Shown piece after piece: positions 1 to 7,987 of a DNA stretch of 34,515 nt. Origin of the DNA: a bacterium (lineage in GTDB: Bacteria > Lernaellota > Lernaellaia > JACKCT01); contig JAIOHV010000225.1 in NCBI GenBank assembly GCA_019912885.1, positions 1-34,515 of the forward strand, read 5' to 3'. The position numbers were made by a program, and so were the translations under genes. The notes under the pieces are model-generated. The model was not told the DNA's origin. It did not search any database and worked only from the letters and a program-made list of their open reading frames with translations. The first letter of the stretch is position 1, and each line of letters starts with the position of its first letter.

Positions 1-221
1 CCTCGGGACAGCTCGAGATCGCCGCGCCCATGCCCGGCACGCTGATCGGCTACCTCGTCAAGGAAGGCGACGATGTCGTCGAGGGCCAGCCCGTTGTCGT
101 GCTGGAGGCGATGAAGATGGAAAATCAGCTTCAAGCGCCCAAGGGCGGCAAGGTCGCCGAACTCGGCCCCAAACCGGGCTCCGCGGTGAAACGCGGCCAG
201 CGCCTGCTGGTGATTGAATAG
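1..221 (+). CDS. Biotin/lipoyl carrier domain protein, C-terminal part
   Basis: The reading frame is open from the first bases, so the N-terminus lies outside the window. What remains is a complete biotinyl/lipoyl attachment fold ending in TAG at 219-221. The motif EAMKMEN is the classic biotinylation site, with the acceptor lysine codon at 114-116. Such domains carry carboxyl groups in acetyl-CoA carboxylase (BCCP), pyruvate or acyl-CoA carboxylases and decarboxylase pumps. The visible part cannot tell these apart. The upstream residues [12 protein letters not shown] fit the start of the carrier domain, preceded by a linker in the missing part. The 8-bp tandem repeat begins only 7 bases after the stop codon. 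Confidence 0.88.
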   Translation, partial: SGQLEIAAPMPGTLIGYLVKEGDDVVEGQPVVVLEAMKMENQLQAPKGGKVAELGPKPGSAVKRGQRLLVIE

Positions 222-228
222 GCCGGAG

Positions 229-332
229 GGCTGGAAGGCTGGAAGGCTGGAAGGCTGGAAGGCTGGAAGGCTGGAAGGCTGGAAGGCTGGAAGGCTGGAA
301 GGCTGGAAGGCTGGAAGGCTGGAAGGCTGGAA
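229..332. repeat. Tandem repeat, 13 copies of GGCTGGAA
   Basis: Thirteen uninterrupted copies of the 8-bp unit GGCTGGAA follow the biotin carrier gene. The copies are identical by eye. Three copies of the same octamer in the opposite orientation lie at 33992-34015. No start codon and ribosome site make it look coding, although frames on either strand stay open through it because 8 bp repeats give an 8-residue peptide period. Confidence 0.97.
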
Positions 333-364
333 GGCCATCGTAACCGCACAGGCGTTGGTCAACT

Positions 365-391
365 GTCCATAATGTCCATGATGTCCATCCT
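365..391. repeat. Short tandem repeat, 9-bp GTCCATNNN units
   Basis: The hexamer GTCCAT occurs at 365, 374 and 383, giving an exact 9-bp period with variable last three bases. The same family, four units long, is found at 22819-22854 upstream of the EVE-domain gene. Confidence 0.9.
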
Positions 392-641
392 GCCCAATGC
401 CGCGCCTCTTGCGTCGGCATAACCCGAAAACCGCTTTGCGTGTCAAAATTCAGGTGGCCGAAGATACGTGCCGATACGTTGGTTGCGGCCAACGATTCCG
501 CACCATGCGCGTCCGGCGAGTGTCGATCGTATCTACTTGAAATAATTACGGTTTTTTCATGACAGGAAATATACAAAATCGGTCGTTTTTCCGACCAAAA
601 CGCTTGCCGCTCCCTTTCGGCGGGGCTATGTTTATGCAGTC

Positions 642-1157
642 ATGAAGCGCGTATTTGCCATATTCCTTCTCGCCGTCGCCGTCGCCGTTTCGCCGGCTCT
701 CGCTTACGCGGACGAACCGGCGCCGCACACGACCGTCGCCTGGTCCACGGCGAACGGCGCTTTTGACGGGCTGCTGACGGCGGCGCCCCTGCGGTTTTCC
801 GGCGCGATCATCGATCTGCGTTCGGCGCTCTACGCCATCACGATGACGCCCGATCCTACCGGTGCGTGGACGCTGCTGCATCTGCCCGCGACGCTCGTCG
901 ATGAGAGCCCGACCGCGCCGTACACGACCTTCAATGCCCCCCGCGGCGCTTCGGTGACGCACATCGGCGATCACCCGATCCGCGGCGGCGTCCGCATGAG
1001 CGCCGATCCGCAGAAATCGTTGCTTTCGACCTTCGAGGGCGACGATCTGGACCGCGTCGCGCAGTCGCAGGACGAGTTCGACGTGACGCCGATGATCGAC
1101 AGTCCCTTCGAGTGGGACCCGTCGCTCACGAGCCTTTATCTGAACGTTTCGTTCTGA
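642..1157 (+). CDS. Small secreted protein of unknown function
   Basis: A 171-residue protein with a typical Sec signal peptide: MKR, a hydrophobic stretch to about residue 20, and a likely signal peptidase I site after AYA (residue 23). There is no lipobox cysteine, so it is probably periplasmic or released. The mature part of about 148 residues is rich in Asp, Pro and Thr and shows no motif I recognise; it ends in NVSF. No internal repeats or further membrane segments are visible. The ATG at 642 is chosen because upstream in-frame starts run into a stop. The ribosome site is poor (purine-weak TGCAGTC). It stands alone on the plus strand; the next gene starts 172 bp downstream. Confidence 0.7.
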   Translation: MKRVFAIFLLAVAVAVSPALAYADEPAPHTTVAWSTANGAFDGLLTAAPLRFSGAIIDLRSALYAITMTPDPTGAWTLLHLPATLVDESPTAPYTTFNAPRGASVTHIGDHPIRGGVRMSADPQKSLLSTFEGDDLDRVAQSQDEFDVTPMIDSPFEWDPSLTSLYLNVSF

Positions 1158-1329
1158 TCCGCCCGCCGCGCGCGCAGTAAGCGGCAGCGGTCGCCAATAA
1201 CCGTTCGCGCATTTCCGGCGATCCGCTTCCGGCCCCGCCGCCCTTGTTTTCATGCGTTGAAAAATACGAATATCCCTCGCAAATTCGCTGAAGGCGTGTG
1301 GCGAATGAACACCGATGGAGGACGTATCA
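1158..1329. other. Intergenic gap before poly-Asp lipoprotein
   Basis: No gene is visible. A possible promoter has TTGAAA at 1257-1262 with CAAATT at 1280-1285 (17-bp spacing), but the -10 is a weak match. The Shine-Dalgarno GGAGGA at 1317-1322 belongs to the following gene. Confidence 0.35.
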
Positions 1330-2193
1330 ATGACGATCAGAGCGCTTTTTTCGGTCTTACTTGTTTGCGTCTTATTCGTGGCCGCGACCGCGACGATTGG
1401 CTGCGGTTGCGGCGACGACGACGATGACGATGATGACGACGACGCCGGTGACGACGACGCCGCGGGCGACGACGACGACGCCGATGATGACGACGACGCC
1501 GATGATGATGATGACGATGATGACGATGATGACGACGACACCGGCGGCGATGACGACGACGATGACGACGATGATGATGACGATGATCTACCCGGCACGG
1601 AGACCTTTGCTGAGGATTTCGAGGACGACACCGTCGGCAACGACCCCGGCGCGCCGTGGACGGTCGTCGAGGACGGCGACGCGAACGCGGAAATCATCTC
1701 GCTCGTTTCCAAGGCCGAATCGGGCCATGCGGTCCAACTGAGCGCGGGCGACGATCTTTCCTTCACATTCATGGACACGGAAATCACGTATCCCCAAGCG
1801 CCCTCGACGATCTACGTGCGGCTTTTCGCCTCGATGAATTTCGACGGCGGCGCATTCCTGACGTTCCAGCACATCGACGAATCCAAATCGAGCGTCCCGG
1901 CGCTCGGCGTTTACGATTTCGGCCTGTCGCAGGGCGACGACTATCCGAGCGTCTTTGACGGCACGAATGTCACGTACTGCGAAACCGTCGTCGCGAATGC
2001 GTTCTTCCAGCTCGACGTCGTGCTTGACCTCATCAACTTCGTGTCCAGCACACTCATCAACGGCGTCCTGTGCGCGCAAAACGTCCCGTTCGTCAACGAT
2101 CTGGTCCCTGACCTCTTCAATCTGTACGTCGGTGGCGAAGGCGGCGGCCTGATCGTCGACGCCCTCCGAATCCATTACGACGCGGCCCGCTGA
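1330..2193 (+). CDS. Poly-Asp lipoprotein with C-terminal lectin-like domain
   Basis: A 287-residue exported lipoprotein. The start at 1330 is preferred over the ATG at 1315 because GGAGGA (1317-1322) lies 7 bases upstream and would sit inside the longer version. The signal sequence ends in TIGC, a lipobox, followed by GCG. Residues 29-86 are almost only aspartate, broken by Ala, Gly and Thr, encoded by a mosaic of GAC and GAT. The C-terminal 200 residues begin with FAEDFEDDTVGND and contain PW, the pattern of concanavalin-like (LamG type) beta-sandwich domains; this fold assignment is inference. The two late cysteines could form a disulfide. The acidic linker may bind calcium or act as a spacer to the cell surface. 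Confidence 0.85.
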   Translation: MTIRALFSVLLVCVLFVAATATIGCGCGDDDDDDDDDDAGDDDAAGDDDDADDDDDADDDDDDDDDDDDDTGGDDDDDDDDDDDDDLPGTETFAEDFEDDTVGNDPGAPWTVVEDGDANAEIISLVSKAESGHAVQLSAGDDLSFTFMDTEITYPQAPSTIYVRLFASMNFDGGAFLTFQHIDESKSSVPALGVYDFGLSQGDDYPSVFDGTNVTYCETVVANAFFQLDVVLDLINFVSSTLINGVLCAQNVPFVNDLVPDLFNLYVGGEGGGLIVDALRIHYDAAR

Positions 2194-2212
2194 TCGCATC
2201 CGCCGCATGGCG

Positions 2213-2242
2213 AAAACGGCGGCCCGAAACGGCCGCCGTTTT
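2213..2242. terminator. Bidirectional rho-independent terminator
   Basis: A perfect 12-bp stem (AAAACGGCGGCC at 2213-2224, loop CGAAAC, complement at 2231-2242) lies between the convergent genes ending at 2193 and 2268. The stem ends in A4/T4 and is followed by CTTTT on the plus strand, so it can stop transcription from both sides. Confidence 0.88.
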
Positions 2243-2267
2243 CTTTTGAGGAGACGATTCGCGAGCC

Positions 2268-2585
2268 TCAGATCAACGTGGTCGAGCCGCACTTGGGACA
2301 GCGGCGGCGGAAGGCCGGGACCTCGCCGGTCCACCCGCACGAGGCGCACTCCGCGAACTCGACGTCGAAGTCGATCGGCGTCTCGGTGAAAAGCTCGCGC
2401 TTGGGCGGAATGATAACCATCGCCAGCGCGCGCAATAGCGAACGCAGGGCAAAAAGACCCAGCAGTAAAAGGAACGCGTAAAAAATCACTTCGAACAGGT
2501 GCAATCCGAAAGGCTCCACGCGCGCAAGAGCGATGTCCTCGAGTCCCGAATAGTCGAGCCGGTGCAAAAGCTTGTCCAGCATCAC
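2268..2585 (-). CDS. Membrane-anchored zinc-ribbon protein
   Basis: A 105-residue protein with one transmembrane segment (about residues 33-59) and a C-terminal zinc ribbon with cysteines 80, 83, 96 and 99 (CASCGW and CPKCG). The ribbon resembles rubredoxin-like zinc ribbons of small regulatory proteins; no enzymatic domain is present. The start is either GTG at 2585 or the adjacent ATG at 2582; both overlap the stop codon of the lipid kinase gene (GTGATG with TGA inside), so translation is likely coupled. It is the last gene of a three-gene operon and ends at the bidirectional terminator. Function unknown. Confidence 0.78.
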   Translation of the reverse strand: MMLDKLLHRLDYSGLEDIALARVEPFGLHLFEVIFYAFLLLLGLFALRSLLRALAMVIIPPKRELFTETPIDFDVEFAECASCGWTGEVPAFRRRCPKCGSTTLI

Positions 2586-3514
2586 GAAACTCCGACGACG
2601 CGCACGACCGGACCCAGGTCGATGTTAAGCCGGGACGCGGCGTAAAACTCGCCATCGAGGAAATACCGGAACGGCGTTTCGGATTCGATGCGGACGTGCC
2701 GGGCCAGATCGTCCACCACATCCCCTTTCATCGGCAAAGACAGAAACGTACGCGGCGCGTTCATCGCGGCGGCAAGCGGCGAGAACGACGCGACGATCGC
2801 GTGGAACGCCCCCTCGCGTTCCTCGGCGCGATAAAGCGGCCGGGCGCCGATACCGACGTGCTTCACGGTGCCTATGAGGATCGTCGTGAACTCCCTTTTT
2901 TCGATCGTCTTTCGGTCCATCGTCACTTTCGCGTGAATCGACGCAAACAGGTCATCGTAACCGGACGACCGCGTCACGGCCGTCGCGATCGCATGCCATG
3001 CCGTTTGAACCGCCTGAGCGCCCCCACGATAGCGGCCGCGATAGTAGTGGTCCAGCATGTTCGCGCCGATGCCGCATCCGAACAAAAACGCATAGCGTCC
3101 GGACACGTTCATGATGTTGCGGTTGCGAAACGCGAGTTTGCCCCCGTCAAGCAAACGCGCGGCGACGCGCGCGAGCGCGTTCTCGGCCGTCGCGGCCATG
3201 CCGAGCGATCGAATGATCGTGTTCATCGTGCCGCCGGCCAGCGGAAGGACCGTCATCGGCAGCTCGCCGCTTGCCGCGCGGATGATGGCCGTCAGCGCGT
3301 GATGCAGCGTGCCGTCTCCGCCGCAGATCGCGACGACCTCGGGTTTCGCCGCCACGATCCTTTCGCCGATCTTCGGCACCTCGTCCGCCGACGAGGTCAC
3401 GGCCATTTCACCGATGCCGTCGATGGCGGCGGCAAGCGAATCCACGCGCGTGGGGCGCCTTGCGTTGCGGCCCGCGAGAGGATTGTAAACAAGGAAAATT
3501 TTAGTGCGGGACAT
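2582..3514 (-). CDS. Diacylglycerol/lipid kinase family protein
   Basis: A 310-residue protein of the DAGK catalytic family (YegS/BmrU/DgkB type), which transfers phosphate from ATP to lipid alcohols such as diacylglycerol or sphingoid bases at the inner face of the membrane. The N-terminus has the family beta strand with NP (residues 11-12), then CGGDGT (64-69), the nucleotide-binding signature, and GGTMN (94-98), matching the usual GT.ND/GTxN motif. The C-terminal half has the YegS-like beta-sandwich region ending in a DGE motif. Length is normal. The gene starts 3 bp after the thioesterase stop and overlaps the zinc-ribbon gene, so the three are probably one lipid-related operon. The exact substrate cannot be read from the sequence. 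Confidence 0.9.
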   Translation of the reverse strand: MSRTKIFLVYNPLAGRNARRPTRVDSLAAAIDGIGEMAVTSSADEVPKIGERIVAAKPEVVAICGGDGTLHHALTAIIRAASGELPMTVLPLAGGTMNTIIRSLGMAATAENALARVAARLLDGGKLAFRNRNIMNVSGRYAFLFGCGIGANMLDHYYRGRYRGGAQAVQTAWHAIATAVTRSSGYDDLFASIHAKVTMDRKTIEKREFTTILIGTVKHVGIGARPLYRAEEREGAFHAIVASFSPLAAAMNAPRTFLSLPMKGDVVDDLARHVRIESETPFRYFLDGEFYAASRLNIDLGPVVRVVGVS

Positions 3515-3517
3515 GGG

Positions 3518-4114
3518 TCAGACGCTGCCCGGTCCCCAGTCCTCGGAGTGGGCCAGCGCGGCGAGCTCCTCGATCTTCTCCTTGCCGATCCGGATGAAGA
3601 TGCCTTCGCCGTCGGAGTAAACCGTGCCGTCCGGCCCGGTCAGCGCGCCTTTCGTGTAGACGCGTCGGCCTTCGACGCCCGTGACGTGCGCCTCGACGCG
3701 AACGACGGAACCCAGGGGAAGCATGTTGCGGAAATTCACCGAGATTTTCGCGGCGACCGAGATCTGCCCGGCCAGCCACGCGGACGCGCCCATCGCTTCG
3801 TCGAGCGCCGCGGCCTGGCTGCCGCCGTGCGCGTGATTGGGCGGTCCCTCGGATTCGGGGCCGAACCAGATCTTGCCGAAAAGGCGTAGGTTGTCGGGCG
3901 ATTTGTAATAATGGATGCGCAAGCGATCGCTACGCCCGTCGCCGGTCAGAAAACGGCTGCCGCCGCTTTTGCGCGGGCGCGTGTTCAGTTCGACCCAACC
4001 CGGTTCCGGGCCGAGATCGGGTTCGCTGTCGTCGTTCTTGAAGTCGATCATGATATCCACGGGGAGTTGCGGACGTTTTGAACGCCGCGTCAAACGCGCG
4101 AGGAGTTTGGTCAT
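3518..4114 (-). CDS. Hotdog-fold thioesterase (PaaI/THEM4-like)
   Basis: A 198-residue protein with a hotdog thioesterase domain in its second half. The NHAHGGSQAAALDEAMG segment matches the HGG motif followed by an acidic residue in the long helix, as in acyl-CoA thioesterases of the PaaI/ACOT13/THEM4 type that hydrolyse acyl-CoA. Residues before it (about 1-80) are a basic then acidic extension. The frame stays open upstream to 4282, but I place the start at the ATG at 4114: the region beyond is unlike a protein and carries the promoter of the divergent toxin-antitoxin pair. No strong Shine-Dalgarno is seen, so an inner start at 4051 is possible. It leads the operon with the lipid kinase. 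Confidence 0.82.
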   Translation of the reverse strand: MTKLLARLTRRSKRPQLPVDIMIDFKNDDSEPDLGPEPGWVELNTRPRKSGGSRFLTGDGRSDRLRIHYYKSPDNLRLFGKIWFGPESEGPPNHAHGGSQAAALDEAMGASAWLAGQISVAAKISVNFRNMLPLGSVVRVEAHVTGVEGRRVYTKGALTGPDGTVYSDGEGIFIRIGKEKIEELAALAHSEDWGPGSV

Positions 4115-4216
4115 TTCGAACGCGTGAAGCAAGAGGCCGCGGTTTGACCTGCGTGCGCGTCCCGCGCCACCCCGTTCCCCGCGACATGGGACTGGCGAGA
4201 TCGCCCCAGGGCGCGT

Positions 4217-4222
4217 TACAAT
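4217..4222 (+). promoter_or_regulatory. Candidate -10 box for toxin-antitoxin operon
   Basis: TACAAT matches five of six bases of the sigma-70 -10 consensus and lies 22 bases before the antitoxin ATG; AGAGG at 4233-4237 is the ribosome site. No good -35 is present at 17 bp, so this is a moderate call. Confidence 0.4.
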
Positions 4223-4243
4223 TCGGGCAGAAAGAGGTGCACC

Positions 4244-4501
4244 ATGAGCACGGCCGAGGAAATTCTGGAGCAGATCAAGCAACTGCCGCCCGACGAGCGT
4301 CGCAAAATCGAAGAGGCGCTGACGCGCGGACTCGCGGAAGAGGGCAAAAAAGAAGTGCCACCTTCTCGCCCCGGCCGATATAAGTCACTTTTGGATCTCG
4401 CGGGCAAATTTCATTCGGACCATACGGACATTTCGACGAACAAATACGAGCACGTCGCTGCTGCTGCCCTTGACGGCCATGGCGACACTGACAACACGTG
4501 A
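4244..4501 (+). CDS. VapB-like antitoxin
   Basis: An 85-residue acidic, mostly helical protein directly before a PIN-domain gene. The N-terminal half (EEILEQIKQLPPDERRK) is a pattern frequent in antitoxins of PIN toxins; the second half (GRYKSLLDLAGKFHSDHTDIS) is the toxin-wrapping tail often seen in such antitoxins. AGAGG at 4233-4237 supports the ATG. Its TGA overlaps the GTG start of the toxin by 4 bp (GTGA), the usual coupling in such pairs. The antitoxin would bind and silence the PIN nuclease and repress the operon. Family membership is inferred from context and pattern. Confidence 0.75.
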   Translation: MSTAEEILEQIKQLPPDERRKIEEALTRGLAEEGKKEVPPSRPGRYKSLLDLAGKFHSDHTDISTNKYEHVAAAALDGHGDTDNT

Positions 4502-4908
4502 AGCGCGTATTCGTTGATTCTGGCGGGTTTGTGGCTCTATTTTTAACGAACGACGCCGAGCATGCCAGGGCGCGCGAGCTTTTCGCGATGGCGGATTCGA
4601 GCAGTTGGCGGCTCTTAACGACGAACGCGGTTGTTTTCGAAACATATGCCGTCTTGCTGCGCCGATCGCGCGAAGCGCGTCGAACCGCGATCGCATTTCT
4701 GGAAGTCGCCGAAAGGCGAGTCTTCGAAATCGAACGCATCCTCCCCGAAGACGAAGCCCGCGCCGTCTCCATCCTTCGCTGACACGCCGACAAAGCATAC
4801 TCCTTCTGCGACGCGCTGAGTTTCGCGGTGATGGAGCGGCTCGGCATCGGCGACGCGATCGCGTTTGACCGGCACTTCGCCGCTTACGGCAAGTTCAATA
4901 TCCTTTAA
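4498..4908 (+). pseudogene. VapC-like PIN-domain toxin with in-frame stop
   Basis: The frame begins with GTG at 4498 and encodes a PIN-domain RNase of 136 residues if codon 95 is read through. The first part has the N-terminal acidic residue in VFVDSGGF (D7) and the second in VVFETY (E48). Codon 95 is TGA (4780-4782). After it, in the same frame, come SFCDALSFAVMERLG (D105) and AFDRHFAAYG (D124), the remaining catalytic acids of the family, ending with TAA at 4906-4908. In relatives this point usually holds a basic or aromatic residue, so CGA to TGA is the simplest origin. The 94-residue truncated product would lack half the active site. Its end overlaps the stop of the convergent glycosyltransferase gene. 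Confidence 0.82.
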
Positions 4909-6740
4909 CGCTCGATCTGCAATTCGCTGACGGCGCGGCCGGCGTGCTTTTGCATCGGCGTCTTGATGACCAGGCGGCAGCCCGCGTCGCCGCAATCGTT
5001 CAGTCCCCATCTTGCGCGAAGCGGCGGCCGGCCGGGGATGCCGGCGGTCCTGAAAAGCACGGTGCCGTCATTTTTTGCAAGGAACACGGTGCTGCGCGGC
5101 TCGGCGTCGCCGTCAATCAGAAAGCTCACGCTCGACGCCTGGGCGGGCAGCGGCGCGGAATGCAACTCGTCGCCCGCCCGCTCAAAGCCTTCGGGCGTCG
5201 GTGCGGACAGATCGACCGTCGCGATCGTCTCGAACGGCAACATCGCGTAACGGGGATAGATGATCGTGCCCGTCATCGGGCGCGGCGCCAGCACCAGCTC
5301 GCCCTCCGTGCGATAGCGCCCCATGATCTCGCTTGAAAAAACGTCGAACGGCGGTCGCACATCGACCAGTACGCGAGAAAAATGCCTCTCATCGATCGCC
5401 CGGCGCAACGCGGCCGGCGGCGCCTGCCCCGCCTTTTGCGTCTCCGCGATGAACATCCCCTTGGGATGCAGCGGTTTGCCCGCGAGCCACGCGTAATACG
5501 GGTGATCGAGCACCAGCGTCTCGCCTTTTTCCGCCGCAAGCGACGCGATGAACTTGTTTCCCTCGTCGATCGTCTTCGCGTCGGGGATCTGGGCGAACGG
5601 ATTGAATACGCATAACGCGAACTGCACCGGAAGCAACAGGCGCGCGATGTCGTGATCCGCGCGCGCGACGAGGATCGCGAGCGCGAGGAAGATCGGAATG
5701 AAATCGTTGAGGTAGTTGCCGGCCTTGGCCCAGGGCAGCATCGCGCACGGGATCGACGCCGCGAGAAAGAGTACCCAGATCGGCGCGCCGCGCGATGATT
5801 CGCGACTTTCGCCGTTCGACGGTTTTTGTCGCGCGCGAAAAAACGCGATAAGCGCCACCGCAAGCACAAGCGGCCCGCACGCACGCAGGACGGGCCACGG
5901 ATTCAGGAGGCGCGCTGGATAGAGCTGATGCGACGCGCCGACCTTCATGACGTAAAACGAAAATTGCCCATCGCTGGCGACCTCGTATGCGGCCGCGATC
6001 GCAAGCCCGACAGCCGCAAGGACGCCGGCAAAAACGAGACCGCGCTTGCGGTCGTTCCAGATAAGCGCGACGACGGCCGCGCCCGCGTAGAAGACCGCAA
6101 CCTGCTTCGTGTACACCGCGGCGGCGAGCATCGCGCCCGCGCCGGCAAGATGCGCGATGCGCGGCTCGCGTCGATCGATCAACACGAATGCCGCGAGAGA
6201 CAGCAGGAGAAACACCGCGTCCAGCCGCGCGAGGTCGTACCAGTAACCGGTCAAGGGATAAAACGCGAGAAACGCCAGCGCCGCGGCCGCCGCGTGCGTT
6301 TTGCGCGCGCCGGCCCGCCGTCCGACAAGATAGACGAGCGCGACGAGCCCGAGCGCGGCGGCAAACGAAACCGCGCGGCATACGGCGATCGACTTGCCGA
6401 AGATCGCGATGAACGCCGCGCAAATGTAGTAGTACCCCGGCGGGTACAGCAGCGGAACGAATGTCGGGTCTTCGTCCGGGTGCGGGTAGATCTCCTTGCC
6501 GTCGAGCACGCGCAGCGCCGTGAGAAAGATATCGCCTTCCTCGAACTCGAGCTCGAATTTGTGGCCGATTCGCGAGGCTGCGACGGCGAGAACCAGAAAC
6601 GCGAGGAGAAGCGCGAACGCGAGGTTGATTGCGGAAAGCCGGCGCGACCATCGCCCGGGAATCAGGCCGGCGCCACTTGCCGCCGGCGGTGTCGCGCCGT
6701 CATCCGTCGCGGTTTCGGCCGACGGATGCGCGCGCGTCAT
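4905..6740 (-). CDS. GT-C family glycosyltransferase (GT39/ArnT-like)
   Basis: A 611-residue polytopic membrane protein. After a Pro/Ala-rich N-terminus and a first membrane segment (about 36-56) comes the loop KFELEFEEGD with the acidic residues (E67, E68, D70) that in GT-C enzymes sit at the catalytic site, then LLYPPGYYY, typical of PMT/ArnT-type dolichyl- or undecaprenyl-phosphate-sugar transferases. About ten hydrophobic segments follow, then a soluble periplasmic domain of about 170 residues. It probably transfers a sugar from a polyprenyl carrier to lipid or protein on the periplasmic side; acceptor unknown. The ATG at 6740 overlaps the TGA of the TRAP permease (ATGA), which decides the start over the ATG at 6773. 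It is the last gene of the operon. Confidence 0.85.
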   Translation of the reverse strand: MTRAHPSAETATDDGATPPAASGAGLIPGRWSRRLSAINLAFALLLAFLVLAVAASRIGHKFELEFEEGDIFLTALRVLDGKEIYPHPDEDPTFVPLLYPPGYYYICAAFIAIFGKSIAVCRAVSFAAALGLVALVYLVGRRAGARKTHAAAAALAFLAFYPLTGYWYDLARLDAVFLLLSLAAFVLIDRREPRIAHLAGAGAMLAAAVYTKQVAVFYAGAAVVALIWNDRKRGLVFAGVLAAVGLAIAAAYEVASDGQFSFYVMKVGASHQLYPARLLNPWPVLRACGPLVLAVALIAFFRARQKPSNGESRESSRGAPIWVLFLAASIPCAMLPWAKAGNYLNDFIPIFLALAILVARADHDIARLLLPVQFALCVFNPFAQIPDAKTIDEGNKFIASLAAEKGETLVLDHPYYAWLAGKPLHPKGMFIAETQKAGQAPPAALRRAIDERHFSRVLVDVRPPFDVFSSEIMGRYRTEGELVLAPRPMTGTIIYPRYAMLPFETIATVDLSAPTPEGFERAGDELHSAPLPAQASSVSFLIDGDAEPRSTVFLAKNDGTVLFRTAGIPGRPPLRARWGLNDCGDAGCRLVIKTPMQKHAGRAVSELQIER

Positions 6741-7987
6741 CGATTCACCAGAAACAGCGACAAATCCGGCCAATACGTGATGATGAGGACCGTCAGCAGC
6801 AGGATAACGAGAAAAGGAATCGTCGCGCGATAGAGCTGGAGGATCGGCCGGTCAAAGCGGTAGCTCGCGATAAACAGATTCATGCCCACGGGCGGCGTGC
6901 AATAGCCGATCTGCATGTTCGCGAGGAAGATGATGCCCAGGTGAATGCGGTCGATGCCGAACTCGTCGGCCATCGGCAAGAGCAGCGGCAGCACGATGAC
7001 GATCGCGGAGAAGATGTCGAGCATGCAGCCGAGCACCAGCAGGAAGAGGTTGAGCAACATGAGGAACGTCAGCGGGCTCGTCACGTGCGATTTCGTGAAC
7101 TCGACGAGTCTCATCGGAACCTGCGCGTCGATGAGGTAGTTCGTCGACGCGTAAGACACCGCGAGAATAATGAGGATGCCGCCGACAAGCACCATGGAAT
7201 CGCGCATCACGATCGGCAGGCGCGAAAACGGCATTTCGCGATAGACGAACACCTCGACGAGGAGAACGTACATCGCCGTCACGGCCGCGGCCTCGCTGAC
7301 CGCGAAAATGCCGCCGTAAATTCCGCCGAGCACCACGAACGGCAGCGGGATCTCCCACGCGGCGGCACGCAGCGCGGTGCCGAGCCGTTTTGCGTCAAAC
7401 CGCACGAGCGGAATTTTCGATTGCACGCCGTGATATACGCTGTACGAACCGAGCAGCACGATCATGAGGATGCCCGGCAACAGGCCCGCCTCGAACATGC
7501 GGTCGACGTCCACCTCGGCGATGATGCCGTAGAGAATCAGCGGGATCGCCGGCGCGAACAAAAGCCCAAGGCTCCCCGACGTGGTGATGAGGCCAAGGTT
7601 GAAATTTTCGCGGTAGCCCTCCTGCTGCATCGCGGGAAACAGCAGGCCGCCGAGCGCCACGATCGTCACGCCCGACGCGCCGGTGAACGCCGTGAAAAGC
7701 GCGCACGCAATGAGCGCGACGATCGGCAGGCCGCCGGGCATCCAGCCGAGCAACGCGCGCGAAACCTCGAGCAGGCGGCCCGGCGCCTTCGTTTCGCCGA
7801 GAAGGTAGCCCGCGAAGGTGAACAGCGGAATCGCAATCAGCACCGGCGTGCCCGTGATGCGGTGGATCTCGATCGCGACGACGGACAGGTCGATATCCGC
7901 GGACGCGAATCCCGAAAGCGCGCTCGCGGCGATCACCGCAAAAAGCGGCGCGCCCGCGACGGCGACGATGGCGAGCAGGATGGGCAT
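6737..7987 (-). CDS. TRAP transporter large permease (DctM/TatM)
   Basis: A 416-residue polytopic protein of the DctM family, the large membrane subunit of TRAP transporters, which drives uptake with a sodium or proton gradient. The features are hydrophobic throughout, with FTGASGVTIVALGGLLFP and the conserved NLGLITTSGSLGLLFAPAIP region matching the ion- and substrate-binding hairpins of the family, and a late PPVGMNLF motif that is highly conserved. Length is normal (about 425). Its ATG overlaps the TGA of the small permease by one base (TGATG), so the two are translated together and should form the membrane complex. Confidence 0.95.
   Translation of the reverse strand: MPILLAIVAVAGAPLFAVIAASALSGFASADIDLSVVAIEIHRITGTPVLIAIPLFTFAGYLLGETKAPGRLLEVSRALLGWMPGGLPIVALIACALFTAFTGASGVTIVALGGLLFPAMQQEGYRENFNLGLITTSGSLGLLFAPAIPLILYGIIAEVDVDRMFEAGLLPGILMIVLLGSYSVYHGVQSKIPLVRFDAKRLGTALRAAAWEIPLPFVVLGGIYGGIFAVSEAAAVTAMYVLLVEVFVYREMPFSRLPIVMRDSMVLVGGILIILAVSYASTNYLIDAQVPMRLVEFTKSHVTSPLTFLMLLNLFLLVLGCMLDIFSAIVIVLPLLLPMADEFGIDRIHLGIIFLANMQIGYCTPPVGMNLFIASYRFDRPILQLYRATIPFLVILLLTVLIITYWPDLSLFLVNR

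Larger units (their letters stand above)
222..641. other. Intergenic region with two tandem repeats
   Basis: This 420-bp gap holds the GGCTGGAA array and then three GTCCAT-headed 9-bp units at 365-391. The remainder (about 392-641) has no convincing gene. It includes a short hairpin CGTTGG-TTGCGG-CCAACG near 478-495 and an AT-rich stretch around 536-560 that could hold the promoter of the secreted protein starting at 642. No clear -35/-10 pair can be assigned. Confidence 0.7.

Noticed and set aside
229-332. CRISPR array
   Set aside because: The units are 8 bp with no spacers, so it is a simple tandem repeat.
546-1787. A minus-strand frame with long serine runs
   Set aside because: The serine runs are the antisense reading of the GAC/GAT aspartate tract; no signal or ribosome site.
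4780-4782. Selenocysteine at the TGA of the PIN gene
   Set aside because: PIN proteins are not selenoproteins, the position is not catalytic, and no obvious SECIS-like hairpin follows directly.
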